Shown: positions 26,701-34,785, numbered from the stretch's first letter. The stretch: 64,000 bases of DNA from Halalkalibacter urbisdiaboli (GCF_002156385.1 NZ_MVJM01000002.1:969919-1033918); one strand, 5' to 3'. Notes: generated from the sequence alone by a model not told the origin. Program-made: numbers and translations.

Positions 26701-27201
26701 GACTTCATGGTCACCAGCAAGCTGCAACGCCTTTTCAATGTTTAACACATCCAAATGATACATAGCAGAAACCTTTGGATCGGCTGTTGCATACAGCTCA
26801 AACGGCACACTTGCCTGAACCGATTTGACTTCCTTCATCGCTGCATAGTTTTTTGCCACATCCTTTATTGAGGTATCCTCATGGATCGTGACAACATCAT
26901 AGCCTAATTCGGCAATTCGCTTCTTTAAGACCGTTCCAGCTTGTTGATGAGCTTTCGCTGAAATCGGAGAAGAATAACGAACCACAAGGGTATCTTCACT
27001 CGACATTCGCTTCTCCTGTCCCAACACATTTGCAGAAAGTCGATCGTCTTCTTGCAAATCAAGCTTATCAAGAATTCGACTTTCTGCTTCTTTCCGAACC
27101 TCTTCGGAATCTAGCATCGCAAAACCTGTTTGCATAAACGTAGAACCAATCAATAGAATACTAAGTACAAAAATCATGACTTTCGTTATGTAGACTCTCA
27201 C
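23713..27201 (-). CDS. Large secreted subtilisin-like serine protease (S8)
   Basis: The 1162-residue precursor has a signal peptide (1-28), an inhibitor-I9-like propeptide (about 65-135) and an S8 domain (about 150-420). The catalytic residues are D173 (VVDTG), H205 (AHGTHVAG) and S364 (GTSMSSP), with oxyanion N297. The remaining 740 residues are acidic beta-rich repeats resembling pre-peptidase C-terminal domains (for example YTVDIQDSNGNTS near the end). There is no SLH, LPXTG or membrane anchor, so it is probably released or held non-covalently. A GTG start has AAGGAGGT five bases upstream. It may mature or turn over surface proteins; this is inference. It stands alone between two terminators. 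Confidence 0.9.
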   Translation of the reverse strand: MRVYITKVMIFVLSILLIGSTFMQTGFAMLDSEEVRKEAESRILDKLDLQEDDRLSANVLGQEKRMSSEDTLVVRYSSPISAKAHQQAGTVLKKRIAELGYDVVTIHEDTSIKDVAKNYAAMKEVKSVQASVPFELYATADPKVSAMYHLDVLNIEKALQLAGDHEVTVGVVDTGVNRHHPELKNQIKTEVNSRDPLKRPLADAHGTHVAGIIAGEKGNGIGGYGVNPEARIVSIDVFNRDMFVFDYDIAEGILQAVEQDVDIINLSLGSYSPSDIIEHAVQKAIEAGIVIVAAAGNDASASITSYPAAYPGVISVGATNEKDERAFFSNYGPTIDVVAPGDSVYAPLFSVDKHATFDKLSGTSMSSPIVAGVASLLLSKHPNLTPYEVKYIIQQTASNAGHYDLTSGYGMVDPVKALEYDVKKLPEFTQETTSKKLSWNDEQEAKAADAFTKVGEAFQYEVVVEAGDFVQFELTGTPSYDLMFELQFENENGQDDPVLVNDASIGRAEGYLMRVEEAGSIKVTVKDPNEHYREDGKHTFTLNLSKEQDYKEDSITKNQPVEIEELPFSTADELDENLYLAGESGDSDYFRYTSKEGESVQVDVSALPGINVGIHVYLADEHAHGYADIPADFSFDYEDDGFGAMPMFSDYSTAIGVPKTFVFETMPETEYLIELTTAEDIWFDPYMLYFEEMEEVQPKSSHIPYTLSVKGAVPSKDEDGFPMYSDVDMPADEDVAVEDIFEDYREAGREHQQLILDMLLGGAGFYVDPFLAEEIIFASQPLELDEPFRAGFQYTGDQDVFHFTPEVNGIYHLDWNTTATLNPFVDVFKVEIDEETEEQALQPITFSGGYSYYDSNVNKTELYLGLEEGETYIFLTSNQVGYGQPSLDEYELELSSVKANPEDSYWKNDSFNNAKPVPSYAINGNLAMTGSSDFYYVEPAKQDELIGFHYESLQATNRQKQGLPEELFAQTVPLLLIVEDTDGDRELSEKEESNVSIHMPMELTETELRGSFRAKKGAGYFIVVANEPFLTGPTSFAPYRLDVSTIDPDRDEPRGFIQSGTGMWETTGFLPVASSSKKVTNSHRLVVKEAGEYTVQLSLPSDLDGVVTIRNSEGEAIQRVDHYGSGDGEHMTVKLKKGTYTVDIQDSNGNTSLHPYKVQVTK

Positions 27202-27283
27202 AAAATACCTCCTTCATTAAATACCAACAATCCCATTATAAAGGAAAAAATATGAAATTAATAGAGGTGGGTCTGACTACGAT

Positions 27284-27321
27284 AAAAAAGGCCTAGTAGC
27301 ATCATGCGCACGCTACTAGGC
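27284..27321 (-). terminator. Terminator after the tyrosine-kinase gene
   Basis: A perfect 10-bp stem GCCTAGTAGC / GCTACTAGGC with an 11-base loop is followed on the minus strand by six T. Confidence 0.93.
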
Positions 27322-27333
27322 AAGTCAGTCTAT

Positions 27334-28032
27334 CTATTTTTCTGTCGTTCCATAGTAATAGTAGTAATTGTCATTCGTTTTTTCTTTGCTATTTAACACA
27401 GCACCGACGATTTTTGCTTTTGCTTGTGAGAGCAGCTCCTTTGCCTTTACAGCACCTTGGCGATCGGTTTTGCCACTGCTAACCACGAGAACCGACCCAT
27501 CACAGAGATTGGCAAGAATCTGTGCATCGGCCACCGCTAATACGGGTGGCGTATCAAAGAGGACATAATCATAGTGTCCAAGAAGTTCAGCAACAAACTC
27601 TTCCATCGCTCGAGAGCTTAATAGCTCTGACGGATTCGGTGGAATGGGTCCACTCGTAATCACATCAAGCTCAGGAACTAACGTCTTCTTAATTGCATCT
27701 TCAAGCTTAGCCTGACCCGTAAGGACATTTGTTAAGCCTACTCGATTTTCTACACGAAACGTATATTGAACAGTTGGCTTACGCATATCAGCATCAACTA
27801 AAACAACAGAATAGCCTTGCTGAGCTAGAACAACGGCTAGATTGGCAACCGTCGTAGATTTCCCTTCCGCAGGACCACTCGATGTTAACACAATACTTTT
27901 TATCGCATCAGCTGAAAACTGAAGGTTCGTACGAAGGGTACGATATTGCTCAGAAATCGGTGACTTTGGACTATGGTGGGTAATCAGATTACGAGTATTC
28001 CCTATATTAGCTTGCCGACTTTGTTTGGCCAT
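27334..28032 (-). CDS. ywqD: Bacterial tyrosine kinase (CpsD/YwqD type)
   Basis: This cytoplasmic BY-kinase works with its membrane adaptor to control polysaccharide polymerisation and export. It has Walker A SSGPAEGKST (about 55-65), Walker A' VVLVDADMRKP, Walker B YVLFDTPP, and a C-terminal tyrosine cluster (five consecutive Y) that is autophosphorylated. The ATG at 28032 lies ten bases after AAAGGA and is preferred over the GTG three codons upstream. Its 5' end overlaps the adaptor gene by 26 bases. Length 232 is typical. The matching YwqE-type phosphatase is encoded at the far right of the window beside the polysaccharide cluster. Confidence 0.92.
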   Translation of the reverse strand: MAKQSRQANIGNTRNLITHHSPKSPISEQYRTLRTNLQFSADAIKSIVLTSSGPAEGKSTTVANLAVVLAQQGYSVVLVDADMRKPTVQYTFRVENRVGLTNVLTGQAKLEDAIKKTLVPELDVITSGPIPPNPSELLSSRAMEEFVAELLGHYDYVLFDTPPVLAVADAQILANLCDGSVLVVSSGKTDRQGAVKAKELLSQAKAKIVGAVLNSKEKTNDNYYYYYGTTEK

Positions 28033-28738
28033 TGCTGTCACGTCCTTTACCTAAATCACTGTCATCCATTTTTGAAATACTACCGATAACTGGAAGCTCA
28101 AGAAGCTTCTCAATATCCTCTTCAGTTCGAATTGTTTGGTCAAGATACTCAAGTAAAAATGCTAAACCAACAGCACCCATTAATCCAACGACAAACGCAA
28201 TGGCCATATTCAGAATCGGGTTTGGCTTAATTGGACTAGGATTTTCCGGTAGCTCTGCATGCGATAACACTACAACATTGTCGACTCGTAGCAAATTCGA
28301 GATTTCTCGCTGAAAGACCGCAGCTGTCGTATTTGCAATATTTGTAGCAAGAGCAGGGTTAGCATCTTCTACACGAATCGTTACGACTTGAGATTGACCT
28401 TCCTGAGTAACATTAAGTTGATTATTTAATTCATTGGGAGTCTTCTTCAACTCTAGCTCGCTAATGACTTGGTCCAAAATATATGGACTTTTCAAGATAA
28501 CATTGTAGGTTTGAATGTACTTAGAATCGACATCAAAACCGACCGATTGTAGGGCAGATGCCGCACCTGCCGCCTGCTGACTTACTAGAATTTGTGTCGA
28601 TGCTTGATAGATTGGAGTAAGAAGGAAAAAACTAACCGCTCCACTCGCACCAACAGCAACTATACTTATTAAGACAATCATGACGATTCTCTTTTTTAAC
28701 GTATCAACTATTTCTCGTAAGCTAATTGTTTCTTCCAT
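28007..28738 (-). CDS. ywqC: Wzz/YwqC-type adaptor of the tyrosine kinase
   Basis: This is a membrane chain-length/activator protein of the Wzz family. Two membrane helices lie near 18-40 and 178-200, the second preceded by the Pro-rich NPSPIKPNPILN box. The outer domain lies between. The cytoplasmic tail (about 200-243) is the part that activates the kinase. GGGGGA precedes the ATG by about ten bases. The 243-residue protein is in an operon with the kinase. The pair is isolated from the polysaccharide cluster by 20-35 kb, so it could act on that cluster in trans or on another polymer. Confidence 0.9.
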   Translation of the reverse strand: MEETISLREIVDTLKKRIVMIVLISIVAVGASGAVSFFLLTPIYQASTQILVSQQAAGAASALQSVGFDVDSKYIQTYNVILKSPYILDQVISELELKKTPNELNNQLNVTQEGQSQVVTIRVEDANPALATNIANTTAAVFQREISNLLRVDNVVVLSHAELPENPSPIKPNPILNMAIAFVVGLMGAVGLAFLLEYLDQTIRTEEDIEKLLELPVIGSISKMDDSDLGKGRDSNGQTKSAS

Positions 28739-28902
28739 GTATTTAGATCCCCCATGATGGCTGATTTCTATGTTTCATAGGAAGTATACCACATTTTTTT
28801 GACAAATTGTGACCGAATCATCGTAAGTTCGTGTTTCTCGCAACGTAATATCTTCCAATCTTTTTACAAATTGTACCACGTTAAAAATATAAGGTATTCA
28901 CC

Positions 28903-28939
28903 AAAAAAAAAGGGCAAGCTCTAGCAAATAGAGCTTGCA
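28903..28939 (-). terminator. Terminator after the S-layer-like gene
   Basis: A perfect 10-bp stem GCAAGCTCTA / TAGAGCTTGC with a 5-base loop is followed on the minus strand by CCC and nine T. Confidence 0.95.
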
Positions 28940-28955
28940 CCAGAAGCCTTACAAA

Positions 28956-30926
28956 TTATAGAAGGTCACCCTTCTTAAGGAGGCGTTGAATCATCGCCGC
29001 AACTTCAGCACGTTGAGTATCGCCCTTTGCATCAAATGATCCGTTTGCACGTCCCTCAATGATACCAGCTTGAACTGCTTCTTCAACAGCATCAGTTGCC
29101 CAGTTCGCAATCGCTGACTTATCAGAGAATTGATTTAATGATTTAGAAGAATCAAGCGCGCCTTCACGAAGCTCAAATAGCTCAAGAGCACGAGATACGA
29201 TCGTTGCTGCTTCTTCACGAGTAATTGGTGCATTCGGAGCAAATGTTCCATTTTGACGACCAACAATCAATCCAGCTTCAACAGCAGGAAGAAGAGCACT
29301 CACATACCACTCGCTACCTTGAACATCATTGAATTGGTTCGTATAAGCACCAGCTTCAGGTAAGCTTAAGCTACGAGTTAGCATAGCCGCGAATTCTGCA
29401 CGAGTTGTTACACGCCTAGGCTTCACTTCACCATCTTGGAAGCCTTCAATTACGTCACGGATTGAAAGATCGTTAATTGCATCCTTAGACCAGTGATTTC
29501 CTAAGTCAGGGAACACAACCGGCTCGCGCTCAACAACCACATAGTTACTAAAGTTAAAAGTACCAAACGTTACAACTTTCTCTTCAGCCTTTGTTGGAAC
29601 AGCAACAGGCTCACCATCAACGTTGTATACAACTAGGTTTTTCACGTTCGTTACATTATTGACAGGGATAGAACGGAATACGTAGCTATTAAATGCTTTT
29701 ACTTCTTCAGACTTGTCACCAGCGTGAACAACGAAAGAGAAGTCAACAATGTCAGAACGAACCTTCAAGCCTTTAGGACTAGCTTCTATACGCTTAGTTG
29801 CTGCTGCAGCTTCTTCAGTTGATGCAGAAGCAACGGAAACTTCAACCTCAAACTCTTCACCTTCAGCAAGATCAAGCAATTCACCTAGCTTAGAAGCTGT
29901 TAATTCTTTAGCAGAAATACTAACACTACCCTTCGCTACGTCAATATCAACGATAAGGTTATCGTTCGCTGCATTTACTAAAGCTTCCAAAGCTGCCTGT
30001 GGAAACTTTAATGAAGAGCTATCTTGAATATTAAAGTTAACACGGTCAGCATTAGCATTATCTGCAATAATTAGTCCTAACTGTCCGCCGTTAACAGTAC
30101 CGTCGCTAATTGCGCTAGTAGCGTCTGCAGATACACCAGGACGAGTAGGTACAGCTACTTCTGTATCAGGAGCGATTCCACCGCCAACACTACCACTATC
30201 AAGTGCTTTGCTAACTGCCTCAATAAAAGCTGCTCTTAGCTCTGATTTTTGAGTTTCAGATAAGCCAACTGCTGTATCTAGTCGTGACTTCATATCAAAT
30301 AACTCATTAAACGTTAACCCAGTATGAGTCTTAATATTATTTTCAAGAGTAGTATATTTAGAACTGCTTTCTACTACTTGATTAATATTATCTTCCATAA
30401 ATTTAGAGCTGTCGAAATTCGCCTTACTTAATTCACTTAGTAACTCGGTTATGCTCTTTGACTTCATATGAGCTTCAAACGCTAGGAAGAAATCAAGGAA
30501 ATCATCAACTGTTACAGTGCCTTCAAAAATCGTATGAAACTCATCGCTATAATCGCTTCTAAAAGTTGTAACAGCCGAGTTTAAAGCCGTCTTCTCTGTT
30601 GAATATACAATTTCTGCAACCTTTGTTGCAATTTCACTAGCTTTACCAGTTGTCGTTTTCCCATCAATTGTATCTTCTAAGTCACCTAATACGTTAGACC
30701 AGTTTACATCTCCTAATTCACCTTTTAATGAATTAATTGTGTTCTTATGCGTTACATCCATTTGATCATAAATAGAGACTAACTTGTTTACAAAAGAATC
30801 AACAGTCACCTCTGACGCCTCAACCACACTTCCCCCAACAGGAACAGTTGCTGCTACTGGTGTAACAACTAATGCTGTTGCGATCATTAGGTTTACAAAT
30901 TTCTTGCTAAATGGGTACTTTACCAA
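28956..30926 (-). CDS. Probable S-layer protein with C-terminal SLH domains
   Basis: The 656-residue precursor has a signal peptide (about 1-37), a mainly alpha-helical region (about 40-245), a beta-rich region (about 260-465) and three SLH motifs at the C-terminus (about 468-650; FQDGEVKPRRVTTRAEFAAMLTR is split as PRRVTTRAEF here). SLH domains attach it to the pyruvylated polymer made by csaB. Strong promoter-like boxes, a strong terminator and a TTG start with AGAGGTGG six bases upstream suggest high expression. Its size and composition (few Cys, acidic) suit an S-layer protein, but another SLH surface protein is possible. SecA2/SlaP is its likely exporter. No enzyme motif was recognised. 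Confidence 0.75.
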   Translation of the reverse strand: MVKYPFSKKFVNLMIATALVVTPVAATVPVGGSVVEASEVTVDSFVNKLVSIYDQMDVTHKNTINSLKGELGDVNWSNVLGDLEDTIDGKTTTGKASEIATKVAEIVYSTEKTALNSAVTTFRSDYSDEFHTIFEGTVTVDDFLDFFLAFEAHMKSKSITELLSELSKANFDSSKFMEDNINQVVESSSKYTTLENNIKTHTGLTFNELFDMKSRLDTAVGLSETQKSELRAAFIEAVSKALDSGSVGGGIAPDTEVAVPTRPGVSADATSAISDGTVNGGQLGLIIADNANADRVNFNIQDSSSLKFPQAALEALVNAANDNLIVDIDVAKGSVSISAKELTASKLGELLDLAEGEEFEVEVSVASASTEEAAAATKRIEASPKGLKVRSDIVDFSFVVHAGDKSEEVKAFNSYVFRSIPVNNVTNVKNLVVYNVDGEPVAVPTKAEEKVVTFGTFNFSNYVVVEREPVVFPDLGNHWSKDAINDLSIRDVIEGFQDGEVKPRRVTTRAEFAAMLTRSLSLPEAGAYTNQFNDVQGSEWYVSALLPAVEAGLIVGRQNGTFAPNAPITREEAATIVSRALELFELREGALDSSKSLNQFSDKSAIANWATDAVEEAVQAGIIEGRANGSFDAKGDTQRAEVAAMIQRLLKKGDLL

Positions 30927-30995
30927 ATCTCTCCACCTCTTTTAATTAGTTTACACTACTAAACTACTAGTATTATGTAATATTCCGACGCTACC

Positions 30996-31024
30996 ATAAT
31001 ACTTTAATATTAAAAGATTAGCAA
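30996..31024 (-). promoter_or_regulatory. Probable sigma-A promoter of the S-layer-like gene
   Basis: On the minus strand TTGCTA (31024-31019) and TATTAT (31001-30996) are separated by 17 bases. The leader to the TTG start would be about 65 bases. Confidence 0.55.
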
Positions 31025-31072
31025 TAAATTTACAATTAAAATCGCCAAATTTACCAAATTTTCTACGTATCC

Positions 31073-31804
31073 TTACAATCCAGATGCGCTTATTTCGAGC
31101 TCCTGTCTTTTTTCTACTTTTCGTTTCTCATACGTGCTCTTAAATTCAACTAACTCATCACCAGAATGGCCATTGTCCCTTAGGTCTTTTTGCAGTTTTT
31201 GATATTGTTCGGCAAATTCAGCATCAGATTGAGCTAATAGTTGACTGGCTCTATTACGGTACTTATTTGCATCAATATTCTCTTTGCCATTTTTGATAAA
31301 ATCACGAATCGCTTCATCAATCAATTGATCAATTTTTACATTTTGCCTAAACTCCATTTGTTGAAATGAATTGGCATATTCATTACGAATTTGTGAAACA
31401 CTTTTCGTTGATTGCTTTGAATCTGCGTCTCTATCTAAAGAACGTTGGTTGTTTTCCTTTACTCCTCCGTCATTTGTGTTAGGAGAAGTTGAAGATTTAC
31501 TACTCAAACCATTTGCGGCTGAATTCTCTTCAGTTTCATTTAGGTCTTCGCTGCTAGCAGCATATACGCGGTTCCTATTTTCTAGTTCTTCATTCTCTAT
31601 ACGTTCTGCCGAATCTTCTTCAACAGCATCGCTTTCCTCACCTTGTTCTACCCCATCAGTCGCCACTGAGTCATCATAAGTCTCGTTCTTATCAGCTGAT
31701 GTTTGTCGGCTTGTCTCCTCCACACGCTGCTGAAAAGAAATACTTCCAATGACAAGTAAAAGCACGAGCGTGACACATCCACCTATCAACCAGCCTTTCT
31801 TCAT
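31073..31804 (-). CDS. Membrane-anchored acidic protein, unknown
   Basis: I do not recognise a named family. The 243-residue protein has one N-terminal membrane helix (about 5-23), then a long Ser/Asp/Glu/Asn-rich low-complexity stretch (about 25-135) and a C-terminal helical region (about 140-240). The C-terminal part resembles that of the protein at 32379-32921: Y-x(6)-10 bases on, a FAEQYQKLQ / FWVEYVGLQ block and a GDELVEFK / RDEAFEFE block can be lined up by eye. It would be exposed outside the membrane. It sits upstream of the S-layer-like gene in the same direction and downstream of a VanZ-like gene. The ATG start is the obvious one. Confidence 0.7.
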   Translation of the reverse strand: MKKGWLIGGCVTLVLLLVIGSISFQQRVEETSRQTSADKNETYDDSVATDGVEQGEESDAVEEDSAERIENEELENRNRVYAASSEDLNETEENSAANGLSSKSSTSPNTNDGGVKENNQRSLDRDADSKQSTKSVSQIRNEYANSFQQMEFRQNVKIDQLIDEAIRDFIKNGKENIDANKYRNRASQLLAQSDAEFAEQYQKLQKDLRDNGHSGDELVEFKSTYEKRKVEKRQELEISASGL

Positions 31805-31845
31805 TCTCCACTCTCCTCTTTTATATCATTCTACAATATTTTACA

Positions 31846-32349
31846 TTAGCGCTTCATGCTTCGTCTAGATAAGATCCGTACTTTAATACGGTACAAAATG
31901 TGGTAAAAAGCGATCCCAATAATGCCGCCGACTGAATCAAGAATCACATCCTCAATTAACCCTGTTCGTTCTGGATTAAGCGAGTGACGATACTCATCAC
32001 TCATCGCAAATAGAACGACAAATAGAAATGCGAGCAGCACTTGATAGAATAGACGGATCGAGGTAGCACGAAGAAGTCGACTTGCGAGAAACCCTAGTGT
32101 TGCATAGACGACCACATGGGCTCCTTTCCGAATAAAAAATTCAATAAAACCAGCCGTCCCCTTTGTCTCAATGCTGATCAACGACTGAGAATAGGTAAAT
32201 TCGACCCAACTAAAGAGCCTCTCAACCCAAGACAAATCCCAGCTCGTAAGCATAGGCCGTAAGTCTTGCTGGCTATAAGGCTGAGACGATGCAAACACAA
32301 TAATCCCTATCCAAGCAATGAATAAACAAGCAGTTACAACAACCTTCAT
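31846..32349 (-). CDS. VanZ-like membrane protein
   Basis: The 167-residue protein has about four membrane helices and the VanZ-family pattern: RKGAHVVVYATLG in the middle, and DEYRHSLNPERTG followed by EDVILDSVGG near the C-terminus. VanZ gives low-level teicoplanin resistance in enterococci; most homologs have no known role. The ATG at 32349 has GGGGA about six bases upstream and is preferred to an in-frame TTG four codons earlier. It lies between two related anchored proteins of unknown function, in one direction, probably one operon. Confidence 0.82.
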   Translation of the reverse strand: MKVVVTACLFIAWIGIIVFASSQPYSQQDLRPMLTSWDLSWVERLFSWVEFTYSQSLISIETKGTAGFIEFFIRKGAHVVVYATLGFLASRLLRATSIRLFYQVLLAFLFVVLFAMSDEYRHSLNPERTGLIEDVILDSVGGIIGIAFYHILYRIKVRILSRRSMKR

Positions 32350-32378
32350 TTTCTTCCCCAAATCATCACCTACATTTT

Positions 32379-32921
32379 CTAATTCGCCTTTCTTCCACCA
32401 AAACTCTGTTCCATCATCATTAACTCATAAAGAAATAAATGCGTCATTTGCTCTACTCGCAATTCAATCTCTAATTCAAACTCAAACGCCTCATCACGGT
32501 AGTAGCCGGCTTCTTCCATTCTGTCTTGCAGGCCTACATATTCAACCCAAAACCAATCTCTCAGCTCCTCCTCAGCCTCAAGTGCCTTAGCTTGGTACGT
32601 ACTAACTAGCTGATAGCTCGTCATATCACCAGGTAACACCCGTTTTACATACTCTTCGCGTGCGGCAAGAAGGAGCTCTCCCATCGTTTCCTCATATTCC
32701 ACTAAAGCCTCCTGAAATGCTGGTATGAACGCTTCCTTTAGTTCAATTAACGTCGTTTCTCGAGGTGTTGCTTCATGATATTCCCACTGCTTTGGATGGT
32801 TTCTTTGAAATTCCCTTGCCTCTTTTGTCGTTTCTGCAAGCTGCTTATGCCAATACCATTGCCCACTTCCAATGACAACGAGGAAAGCAGCAAAGACTAA
32901 CATCATTATTCTATTTCTCAT
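32379..32921 (-). CDS. Membrane-anchored helical protein, unknown
   Basis: The family is not recognised. The 180-residue protein has an N-terminal anchor (about 5-23) and an all-helical, strongly acidic remainder. The C-terminal 80 residues resemble the product of the gene at 31073-31804, suggesting two diverged paralogs around the VanZ-like gene. The ATG at 32921 follows TAGGAG at 11 bases; a TTG ten codons earlier has no site. It is divergent from the small anchored protein at 33062. Confidence 0.65.
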   Translation of the reverse strand: MRNRIMMLVFAAFLVVIGSGQWYWHKQLAETTKEAREFQRNHPKQWEYHEATPRETTLIELKEAFIPAFQEALVEYEETMGELLLAAREEYVKRVLPGDMTSYQLVSTYQAKALEAEEELRDWFWVEYVGLQDRMEEAGYYRDEAFEFELEIELRVEQMTHLFLYELMMMEQSFGGRKAN

Positions 32922-33061
32922 AGTTGATTGGGCTCCTACACATCTATTCAACCTCTAATCATACAGGAAAAGGAAGATAGATGGAAGAAGAGCTGTGATA
33001 TGTATTCATTGGGAGGGAAGTGGCGAGGCTTACTACTAGTTTGAAAGCAGGAGGAATGATT

Positions 33062-33457
33062 ATGAAGATTGCTCTATTACTAATGGTGTTAATTCCGATC
33101 ATAACCGTTAGTATCATTAGTAGTCAGACAAACACGGTGCAAAGGGAAATCACAAACCCTTTTCATCGCGTAAATGAACATCAAACCCGCTCTATTCCCA
33201 AAGTGAGTCAAAACCAGAACGAAGAGAGACTAGACGTTGACGGCATCACCTTCTCAACACGTGAAGAGGCGCTCGAATTTGCACTTGAGCACTTTACATT
33301 TCAGGAGCTTTTATCTTTTTACGAAAAAGCTCAAGATGGTGTGAACGAAGAAGAAAAACAAGCTATTCATTCCCAACTTGCAGAACGTTTAACGAAGGAA
33401 GAAATAGATGCACTGATTACATTCGAAAAAAAAGAAATGAACAAGCTTCAGAAGTAG
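33062..33457 (+). CDS. Small anchored protein, unknown
   Basis: The 131-residue product has one N-terminal helix (about 2-22), a Gln/Asn-rich linker, and a helical acidic C-terminal domain with FSTREEALEFALEHFT and LTKEEIDALITFEKK. No family is recognised. The ATG at 33062 has AGGAGG seven bases upstream; the longer frame from 33020 does not. It might be secreted and membrane-tethered. The following gene reads the same way after a 115-base gap. Confidence 0.65.
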   Translation: MKIALLLMVLIPIITVSIISSQTNTVQREITNPFHRVNEHQTRSIPKVSQNQNEERLDVDGITFSTREEALEFALEHFTFQELLSFYEKAQDGVNEEEKQAIHSQLAERLTKEEIDALITFEKKEMNKLQK

Positions 33458-33572
33458 TTTTATACGAAGAAGATTCAAGTTAATAGTAAATTCCTCACCT
33501 CCCTACTCCCCCTTTTCCCTCTCTCAAGTATATATACACGATGAAGGATCGAAAAAAAGGGAGGAATAGAAA

Positions 33573-34403
33573 ATGAAATCAGGAAAAATCGAACAATTTG
33601 CCCACCTAAGCCAATTCACAAGCGTGAAGGACTTCAACCAATCAATGAAACGAGCACTTGAGCTGCACGGACATCACTTCACAAAAGGTGAACTCCTTGC
33701 TTTACTTCTGCTTACACGCTTTAGCGCCAAATACTACGGGGTATGCAACGCCCGTATTTGTAAGCTCGTCCAAGCCTCGCAATCAGAAAAAGGCGGCGTC
33801 TCTCGCTCTACCTTTGAACGCATGCTCCGCAAAGCAAAATCATTCGGCATCCTCACAATCCACAACACCATTCGTGAAAAAGGCGGTCTTTCGCACAGTG
33901 TCTACGTCTTCAACCGATTCGATCATCATCCCGCATCTGACAGAGTTACAAGCCAACAATTGACAGACCGCACAGCCGCGAAAAAGCGAGACACACCAAC
34001 TCCTGAACCCCACTCAAACTCACCTGAAACTAGTCTTCTTAAAACTACTCATTTCAAAAAAGATCTACGTCCAAACACAACCGAACTAGATTATTCCTTC
34101 GTTCCTGCATACGTCCCTCAATCGTTTGTTCAAACGTCAAAACCTTTTTTTAATACAGCTAGCGAAATCTGTACTCTTTGGAGTCGTGTCATGATTGCCT
34201 ACCGCGCGATGAAGTTTGAATGCACGATCGATACCCTCTTACCAACAATCACTAAAGCCTTTAAACATTCGATTTACCGCTACAAGCAAAGCCGCATTAA
34301 AACAAGCTTTATTCAATACTTTTACGGGACATTAGCCGCAATGTTTGCAGTCGTCAAACGAAAAGTCACCGCCCAAAAACAGCCTTTACCTAGCTGGCTA
34401 TAA
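33573..34403 (+). CDS. Winged-helix-like DNA-binding protein, unknown
   Basis: The N-terminal 115 residues look like a winged-helix domain of the type found in replication initiators and phage-type regulators: helix LLALLLLTRFSAKYYG, recognition region VSRSTFERMLRKAKSFGIL, and wing with GGLSHSVYVFNRF. The middle (about 115-190) is polar and poorly conserved in appearance, and the C-terminus (about 195-276) is helical and basic. The site GGGAGG stands seven bases before the ATG. No replication origin repeats were noticed beside it. A regulatory role next to an XRE gene and comK is possible but not shown. Confidence 0.6.
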   Translation: MKSGKIEQFAHLSQFTSVKDFNQSMKRALELHGHHFTKGELLALLLLTRFSAKYYGVCNARICKLVQASQSEKGGVSRSTFERMLRKAKSFGILTIHNTIREKGGLSHSVYVFNRFDHHPASDRVTSQQLTDRTAAKKRDTPTPEPHSNSPETSLLKTTHFKKDLRPNTTELDYSFVPAYVPQSFVQTSKPFFNTASEICTLWSRVMIAYRAMKFECTIDTLLPTITKAFKHSIYRYKQSRIKTSFIQYFYGTLAAMFAVVKRKVTAQKQPLPSWL

Positions 34404-34463
34404 TAAAAACCCGTAAATATCCAAATATCCCCTTTTCCAACACTATAGTTTGTTCTTTCTCCG

Positions 34464-34491
34464 TTTTACCACTTGGACAATTTAGGTAAAA
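34464..34491 (+). promoter_or_regulatory. Inverted repeat before the XRE gene
   Basis: TTTTACC and GGTAAAA form seven-base arms with a 14-base spacer, overlapping the start of the ribosome site of the XRE gene. This is a candidate autoregulatory operator. Confidence 0.4.
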
Positions 34492-34504
34492 AGGAGCAAG
34501 CCCT

Positions 34505-34774
34505 TTGAGCATACTTGGACAACTCAATCAAAGTGTTGGGAAAAACATAAAAGCGCGACGACTTCAGAATGGGTTAACGCTTGAAAAGCTGGCCGAAGAT
34601 GCCGACTTAAGCGTTAATTACATTGGTCAGGTTGAACGCGGAGAAAAAAACATCACCATCTATACCCTCTTTCGAATTGCGAAAGGACTCCATTTAAAAA
34701 AGCCCCACGAACTTCTTTTAGAAGCCTCCGAAGACATCTACCCAAATCTACACATGAACAAGGAGAAGGATTAG
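34505..34774 (+). CDS. XRE-family transcription regulator
   Basis: The 89-residue protein is a single HTH_3 domain (about 12-66) with SVGKNIKARRLQNGLTLEKL, LSVNYIGQVERGEKN as the turn and recognition helix, and a short tail. The start is TTG with AAAGGAGC seven bases upstream. Such small XRE proteins usually repress their own and neighbouring genes; comK follows in the same direction after 187 bases with a strong hairpin between them, so control of comK is conceivable. Identity with SinR or SlrR is not supported because the second, oligomerising domain is missing. Confidence 0.85.
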   Translation: MSILGQLNQSVGKNIKARRLQNGLTLEKLAEDADLSVNYIGQVERGEKNITIYTLFRIAKGLHLKKPHELLLEASEDIYPNLHMNKEKD

Positions 34775-34785
34775 GGAACGCCGCG

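Noticed and set aside
33573..34403. Plasmid replication initiator with integrated plasmid
   Set aside because: The winged-helix look is suggestive, but there are no iterons, partition genes or plasmid boundaries nearby.
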